Source: Carnobacterium_A sp036639135 (GTDB taxonomy: Bacteria; Bacillota; Bacilli; Lactobacillales; Carnobacteriaceae). From it: a stretch of DNA of 18,440 nucleotides. Shown here piece after piece: positions 14,246 through 18,440 of the stretch. The position numbers were made by a program, and so were the translations under genes. The notes below the pieces were generated by a model. The model was not told the origin of the DNA. It did no database searches and worked only from the letters and a program-made list of their open reading frames with translations. The stretch spans positions 1 to 18,440 of the forward strand of contig JAVWJE010000037.1 of assembly GCA_036639135.1 (NCBI GenBank), in the 5' to 3' direction. The first letter of the stretch is position 1, and every line of letters starts with the position of its first letter.

Positions 14246-14974
14246 ATGATTGAATTTAAAAATGTTGAAAAATATTACGGTGACTTTCATGCATTAAAAA
14301 ATATTAATTTACATTTCAAAAAAGGCGAAGTTGTGGTAGTTATTGGTCCATCGGGTTCTGGTAAGAGTACAATGTTGCGTTGTATCAATGGGCTAGAAGA
14401 GATCACAAAAGGTGACTTGACCATTAACGAATACAATATCCATGATAAAAAAACAAATATTAACAAAATTAGGAAAAATGTTGGGATGGTTTTTCAACAC
14501 TTTAACTTGTACCCACATAAAACTGTTTTAGAGAATATCATGCTTGCACCTACTAAAGTGTTGAAACAATCGAAAGAAGAAGCACAAAATAATGCTGAAA
14601 AGTTATTAGCTAAAGTTAACATGCTAGATAAAAAAGATTCTTACCCTTCTCAACTTTCTGGCGGACAACAACAACGTATTGCCATTGCCAGAGGTCTTGC
14701 AATGGATCCTAATGTTTTACTTTTTGATGAGCCAACTAGTGCACTTGATCCTGAAACGATTGAAGATGTGTTAGATGTTATGAAGAAACTAGCTAAAGAA
14801 GGCATGACAATGATCGTTGTTACCCACGAAATGGGCTTTGCTCGTGAAGTAGCGGATCGCGTCATTTTCATGGCTGATGGTCAGGTTCTAGAAGATCGTG
14901 AAGCAACAGCGTTCTATGAAGATCCACAAGAACCAAGAGCAAAACAATTTTTAAGTAAAATTATTAACCATTAA
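14246..14974 (+). CDS. glnQ: polar amino-acid ABC transporter, ATP-binding protein (GlnQ type)
   Basis: A 242-residue ATPase that drives amino-acid uptake at the inner face of the membrane. Walker A is GPSGSGKST (34-42), the Q-loop glutamine is Q84 in VFQHFNLYPH, the signature is LSGGQQQR (137-144), Walker B is VLLFDEP (157-163), the D-loop SALD follows and the H-loop histidine is H194 in VVTHEMG. The spacing and FNLYPHKTVLENIMLAP are typical of the GlnQ/HisP/ArtP subfamily. The start is ATG 14246 with AAGGAG nine bases upstream; an in-frame ATG at 14171 would add 25 residues not found in the family. First gene of a four-gene operon. Substrate probably glutamine or glutamate, not certain. Confidence 0.93.
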   Translation: MIEFKNVEKYYGDFHALKNINLHFKKGEVVVVIGPSGSGKSTMLRCINGLEEITKGDLTINEYNIHDKKTNINKIRKNVGMVFQHFNLYPHKTVLENIMLAPTKVLKQSKEEAQNNAEKLLAKVNMLDKKDSYPSQLSGGQQQRIAIARGLAMDPNVLLFDEPTSALDPETIEDVLDVMKKLAKEGMTMIVVTHEMGFAREVADRVIFMADGQVLEDREATAFYEDPQEPRAKQFLSKIINH

Positions 14975-14993
14975 TCAATAGGAGGATGTTTAA

Positions 14994-15794
14994 ATGAAAA
15001 AAACGTTTAAACCATTAACTTTACTCCTTTTAATCTTTCCGCTGCTTCTATTAACAGCCTGTGGCTCAAAAAGTTTAGCTGCAGTAGACATTAAAGAGCG
15101 ACTAGAGAATAACCCAACGATTACTTGGGGAGTAAAAGTAGATACAAGTTTATTTGGACTTTATAATATTGAAACAACTAAAATCGAAGGTTTTGATATT
15201 GATATCGCCAAAGCATTAACAAAAGAAATGACAGGTGATGCTAAAAACGCAAAATTTGTTGAAGTAACTTCTAAAACTAGAATTCCTTTATTGAAAAACG
15301 GGAACATTGATGGCATTATTGCCACTATGACCATTAACGAAGAACGCAAAAAACAAGTTGATTTCTCAGATGTTTACTTTGCTGCTGGACAAGCGTTATT
15401 GGTTCCAAAAGATAGTGCTCTCCAAGATGTAACAGAGTTAACTAGTGAAGACACTGTTTTATCCGTTAAAGGGTCCACTTCTGCCGCAAATATTAGAGAA
15501 CACGCTCCCGATGCAAAAGTACTCGAATTAGAAAATTATTCTGAAGCCTTTACTGCACTGCAGTCTGGCCAAGGAGATGCAATGACAACAGATAATGCTA
15601 TTCTATTGGGAATCATTGCTAAAAATCCATCTTATCGTTTAGCTGGGGATAATTTTACGGATGAACCTTATGGCATTGCAATCAATAAAGGACAACAACC
15701 TTTTGTTCAAACAATCAATGAGGCTTTACAAACCATTAAGGATAACGGCATCTACGATAAAATTTACGCTAAATGGATACCTAAATTAGATTAA
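14994..15794 (+). CDS. glnH: amino-acid ABC transporter substrate-binding lipoprotein (GlnH type)
   Basis: A 266-residue extracellular lipoprotein. The signal peptide has KK at the N-terminus, a hydrophobic core and lipobox LLTAC with the lipidated cysteine at C23. The mature part is a SBP_bac_3 (cluster F) domain: ITWGVKVDTSLFGLYN, the family signature GFDIDIAKALTKEM, the TKTRIPLL-type SKTRIPLLKNGNIDGIIATM and later EPYGIAINK with a C-terminal IYAKWIP. It captures a polar amino acid, probably glutamine or glutamate, and passes it to the two permeases encoded next. AGGAGG precedes the ATG. As a diacylglyceryl lipoprotein it would be a substrate for the Lit encoded in this window (inference). 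Confidence 0.93.
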   Translation: MKKTFKPLTLLLLIFPLLLLTACGSKSLAAVDIKERLENNPTITWGVKVDTSLFGLYNIETTKIEGFDIDIAKALTKEMTGDAKNAKFVEVTSKTRIPLLKNGNIDGIIATMTINEERKKQVDFSDVYFAAGQALLVPKDSALQDVTELTSEDTVLSVKGSTSAANIREHAPDAKVLELENYSEAFTALQSGQGDAMTTDNAILLGIIAKNPSYRLAGDNFTDEPYGIAINKGQQPFVQTINEALQTIKDNGIYDKIYAKWIPKLD

Positions 15795-15834
15795 TAATCG
15801 TTTTTATTTCAATAGATAAAGTGAGGTGTCACCT

Positions 15835-16482
15835 ATGATTCAAATTTTTAATGATCATTCAGATATTTTGTTGGAAGGTTTTAAATTCACATTATATTCA
15901 AGTACCATTGCATTGGTTATCAGTTTAATAATCGGTACCCTATTAGCCATCTTACAGATTTCAACAAATAAAGGCGTTAGAATTCTGGCTAATGCTTATG
16001 TCGAGTTCTTCCGTAATATCCCTTTGCTTATTATTGTGATGTTCTTTTATGTTGTTGTTCCTTTATACTGGTTTCAAATCGATGGGTTTACAGCAGGAAC
16101 AATTGGATTAACGATTTATACGTCTGCTTTTATAGCTGAAACCATCCGAGCTGGAATCTTAAGTGTACCAAAAGGACAAATGGAAGCCGGCTTATCAACT
16201 GGCTTTACCTATAGTCAAACAATGCGCTACATCGTGTTGCCTCAAGCGGTCAAAATTGTTATACCACCCCTTGGCAACCAGTTCATAAATCTTGTCAAGA
16301 ATTCATCTGTCTTAGCCATGGTTGCAGGTCTTGACTTAATGTATCAAGGGGACTTGATTGCCAGCGAAACATTCAATACATTTGAGACCTATATTTTAAT
16401 TGGTCTTTTATACTTGATTATCACATTACCACTAACTTACTTGATGGCGTATATTGAACGACGCTTAGCTAGTAACGATTAG
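15835..16482 (+). CDS. glnM: amino-acid ABC transporter permease (GlnP/M type)
   Basis: A 215-residue inner-membrane permease of the HisMQ family with hydrophobic segments at about 21-42, 62-80, 88-104 and 184-206. The EAA loop that contacts the ATPase is EAGLSTGFTYSQTMRYIVLP (117-136), just after the RAGILSVPKGQ helix. The start is ATG 15835 with GAGGTG six bases upstream; a GTG three codons earlier overlaps that site and is rejected. No fused substrate-binding domain. It pairs with the next permease to form a heterodimer. The gene symbol reflects operon type and not substrate proof. Confidence 0.9.
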   Translation: MIQIFNDHSDILLEGFKFTLYSSTIALVISLIIGTLLAILQISTNKGVRILANAYVEFFRNIPLLIIVMFFYVVVPLYWFQIDGFTAGTIGLTIYTSAFIAETIRAGILSVPKGQMEAGLSTGFTYSQTMRYIVLPQAVKIVIPPLGNQFINLVKNSSVLAMVAGLDLMYQGDLIASETFNTFETYILIGLLYLIITLPLTYLMAYIERRLASND

Positions 16483-16497
16483 AAGGAGGAAATTCAA

Positions 16498-17145
16498 TTG
16501 AACTTTGTAGATGCTTTTTCATGGGTCAACATCCGCTTCTTGTTGGATGGACTCCTTGTTACTGTAGAAGTAGCCGTACTGTCTATTATTTTTAGTTTTA
16601 TCATTGGAAGTGTCTTAGGCTTAATCCGCTACTTAAAAATTCCAGTTGTTTCAAAAATAGTTGGTCTGTTGATTGACTTGATTCGAAACTTGCCACTTTT
16701 ATTGATTATCTTTTTTACCTACTTTGCTTTACCGCAAATCGGTATTCGATTAGACATTTTTTGGTCGGCTATTGTAGCAATGACTATTTTCGAATCTTCT
16801 ATGTTATCTGAAATTATTCGAGCCGGATTGAATTCAGTTCCTAAAGGTCAAACAGAAGCTGGTCTTTCAACTGGTTTAACGTATGCCCAAACTTTATTAT
16901 TTATCATTATTCCACAAGCATTTAAAGCGATGGTTCCACCTATTTTAAGTCAGTTTATCTCATTGATTAAAGATACGTCATTAGCCGTCATTATCTCCCT
17001 TCCAGAGATTACCCATAACGCTAAAATTATCTACGGTCAAAACACAAATTATGTCATTCCTATGTTTGTTGCGATGGCTTTGTTGTATTTCAGTATTTGT
17101 TTCGCTTTATCGCGTGTTGTCAAACGCTTAAAATTGGGGGTTTAA
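16498..17145 (+). CDS. glnP: amino-acid ABC transporter permease (GlnP type), TTG start
   Basis: A 215-residue HisMQ-family permease, similar in plan to the preceding gene. The EAA loop reads EAGLSTGLTYAQTLLFIIIP and follows RAGLNSVPKGQ. Hydrophobic stretches lie at about 17-42, 55-75, 84-100 and 180-206. The start codon is TTG at 16498, supported by a strong AAGGAGG eight bases upstream and by the family's N-terminal length. It begins 15 bases after the previous stop. Last gene of the operon; a perfect 17-bp hairpin terminator follows. Confidence 0.91.
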   Translation: MNFVDAFSWVNIRFLLDGLLVTVEVAVLSIIFSFIIGSVLGLIRYLKIPVVSKIVGLLIDLIRNLPLLLIIFFTYFALPQIGIRLDIFWSAIVAMTIFESSMLSEIIRAGLNSVPKGQTEAGLSTGLTYAQTLLFIIIPQAFKAMVPPILSQFISLIKDTSLAVIISLPEITHNAKIIYGQNTNYVIPMFVAMALLYFSICFALSRVVKRLKLGV

Positions 17146-17155
17146 ATCCGCTAAC

Positions 17156-17208
17156 AAAAAAGGGGTTCCAACCAAAAGATCAAATCTTTTGGTTGGAACC
17201 TCTTTTTA
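17156..17208. terminator. bidirectional terminator after the transporter operon
   Basis: GGTTCCAACCAAAAGAT (17164-17180) and its exact complement (17184-17200) form a perfect 17-bp stem with loop CAA, flanked by AAAAAAGG and TCTTTTT. It serves the convergent transporter and hydrolase genes. Confidence 0.95.
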
Positions 17209-17219
17209 TTTACACTAAT

Positions 17220-18209
17220 TTACTTTATATAAGTTGAGACAAATTCTTGAACGACCTTCTTATACGCTTCTTTATTTTCCTGATACGCTTGGGCGTGATT
17301 TGCTTTTGGCGAAATGTATAGTTCTTTAGAAGACGCATTAGCCTCATAGACCTCATAAACCATTTCCTTGGGTACAAACTTATCTTCTTCACCATGAATA
17401 AAGAGTATTGGAACTTTATTCTTCTTAACTTGAGCAACACTATCCGCTTCACCAAACCAGTAATTTGCGCGAATTTTAGTGATTAAACTAGTAACGGGTA
17501 TCAAGGGAAAAGCAGGTAATCTATACATACCTTTCAACTGATAAGTCAGCTCACTTGTTACTGAACTGAAGCCACAATCTTCTACGATAACTTTAACGTT
17601 ACTAGGCAATTCTTCTCCACTGACATTCATAACCGTTGCGCCGCCCATACTAATACCAAATAACGCAATTTCTGCATCTTTTCCAAGTTTTTCAAGTAAC
17701 AACTGAATCCACTGTAAATAATCTTTTCGTTCGTGCCATCCAAATCCAATATAGTCCCCTTCACTCATCCCATGTCCTCTAGCATCTGGCACAAGTATAT
17801 TGAAGCCCATCTCGGCGTATAATTTGGAATATGGAGCCATTTCTTTTAAATCTCCCGTGTACCCATGAGCTAAAATCGCTACTTTTTTTGAAGCTGGATT
17901 TTCTTCCATGTAGATAGCCGATAGGGTCAATCCATCCGTCGATTGAATCGTAAGTATTTGACGTTTAGCTTTTTCATACCACATCCGTTCAACTCTCCAT
18001 GGATCATCAAGAGGATACTCTCCTTCAACTATTGTTGGTTCAATAAACTCTTTATCGTTTAGTCCTACTGCTATATGGTAAAAGAAATTCCCTGCAAAAC
18101 CTAATCCTATAATAATTAAAATCATTAGAGTAGCTAAGACAATTAATGCTATGTTCCCCACATTTCCACACTCCCAAATAGACTGATTCATTTTTTTTAG
18201 TCTACTCAT
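17220..18209 (-). CDS. membrane-anchored alpha/beta hydrolase
   Basis: A 329-residue alpha/beta hydrolase with one N-terminal membrane segment (about 18-45), probably a signal anchor placing the enzyme outside the membrane. Catalytic triad candidates are S187 in the nucleophile elbow GISMGG, D276 in GEEDKFVP and H305 in ANHAQAY. The oxyanion region HGYTGD (115-120) and PDARGHGMSEG (141-151) are typical of the family that includes B. subtilis YqkD-like proteins. The substrate is unknown; carboxylester or acyl-peptide bonds are possible. The ribosome binding site before ATG 18209 is weak (TGAAGAA). The next gene upstream is also a hydrolase, 53 bases away. Confidence 0.9.
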   Translation of the reverse strand: MSRLKKMNQSIWECGNVGNIALIVLATLMILIIIGLGFAGNFFYHIAVGLNDKEFIEPTIVEGEYPLDDPWRVERMWYEKAKRQILTIQSTDGLTLSAIYMEENPASKKVAILAHGYTGDLKEMAPYSKLYAEMGFNILVPDARGHGMSEGDYIGFGWHERKDYLQWIQLLLEKLGKDAEIALFGISMGGATVMNVSGEELPSNVKVIVEDCGFSSVTSELTYQLKGMYRLPAFPLIPVTSLITKIRANYWFGEADSVAQVKKNKVPILFIHGEEDKFVPKEMVYEVYEANASSKELYISPKANHAQAYQENKEAYKKVVQEFVSTYIK

Positions 18210-18262
18210 TATTCTTCATTTTAGTCTATTTCGCTAAAAGTTAACCTGCTTATTGTAAAAAA

Positions 18263-18440
18263 TTATTTCTTCCAATCCAAAAAATCTATTACCAATTTAT
18301 CAACTTCATTATTTTCATGCAACTGACTATGAGAAGCTTTTTCACCATTTACGGTTTCCTCATGATAATCACGCTTATTTGACTGCATGAGATATCCAAT
18401 TGACAAACCACTGCTAAGCGAAACTGGACCATCACTTTTT
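18263..18440 (-). CDS. partial DUF915-type alpha/beta hydrolase, C-terminal end
   Basis: Only the last 58 residues are in the window; the start lies off the right edge. The frame begins at 18439 and ends at TAA (18263-18265). It reads SDGPVSLSSGLSIGYLM, then a charged stretch and EKASHSQLHENNEVDKLVID, ending FLDWKK. The SDG..S..S pattern and the A-x-H-S-x-L-H-E-N block resemble the DUF915 family of alpha/beta hydrolases in lactobacilli and Listeria, where that histidine is the likely catalytic one. It lies just upstream of another alpha/beta hydrolase on the same strand. Confidence 0.75.
   Translation of the reverse strand, partial: KSDGPVSLSSGLSIGYLMQSNKRDYHEETVNGEKASHSQLHENNEVDKLVIDFLDWKK

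Noticed and set aside
1..18440. CRISPR array, tRNA genes, transposase or prophage genes
   Set aside because: No regularly spaced direct repeats, cloverleaf-like sequences with a CCA end, or transposase/integrase motifs were seen; the gene content is core chromosomal.

Overview
The window reads as ordinary chromosome from a low-GC Gram-positive bacterium of the order Lactobacillales, most likely Carnobacteriaceae or a near relative. Strong AGGAGG-type ribosome binding sites, TTG starts, a lipobox substrate-binding lipoprotein, 16S-leader-like sequence and Bacillus/Enterococcus-type neighbours (yugI/cvfD, yuiD, yumC, yutG, yutF, yutD, yunD homologues) support this. The genus is inferred from protein flavour and was not checked against a database. 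No phage, insertion sequence, CRISPR array or tRNA was found.

Layout. Positions 1-327 hold no gene but carry three tandem strong promoters facing left and a boxA/leader sequence at the edge, so a 16S-23S-5S rRNA operon should lie just left of the window on the minus strand. Next, all on minus: a GNAT acetyltransferase, glucose-6-phosphate isomerase (pgi), a small protein with a degenerate Nudix look, and an S1-domain RNA-binding protein (cvfD/yugI). A MalY/PatB-type C-S lyase (+) converges on a ROK fructokinase (-) with one shared hairpin terminator. A cyclophilin (-) diverges from yuiD (+), followed on plus by yumC (ferredoxin/flavodoxin-NADP reductase), yutG (PgpA family) and an Hsp20 chaperone.

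Positions 9976-13711 are a four-gene minus-strand operon: yunD (metallophosphatase/nucleotidase), yutD (DUF1027), yutF (HAD phosphatase) and a membrane protein of the TIGR01906/DUF1461 family, which I identify as the lipoprotein intramolecular transacylase Lit. On plus, after a 534-base leader region full of hairpins, comes a four-gene polar amino-acid ABC importer (ATPase, lipoprotein, two permeases). Its lipoprotein would be a natural Lit substrate. The right end has a membrane-anchored alpha/beta hydrolase and the C-terminal piece of a DUF915-type hydrolase, both on minus.

Most worth a second look: (1) yutD, whose only well-supported start (ATG 12279 with an AGGTGA site) is out of frame with the rest of the gene because of a run of ten A residues; one A fewer gives a continuous 294-aa protein, pointing to transcriptional slippage, phase variation or an assembly error. 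(2) The rRNA promoter array, three copies of a module repeating about every 104 bases. (3) The structured leader of the amino-acid transporter, with a terminator-like hairpin that follows no gene and a long stem beside the ribosome binding site. (4) lit translationally coupled to yutF.
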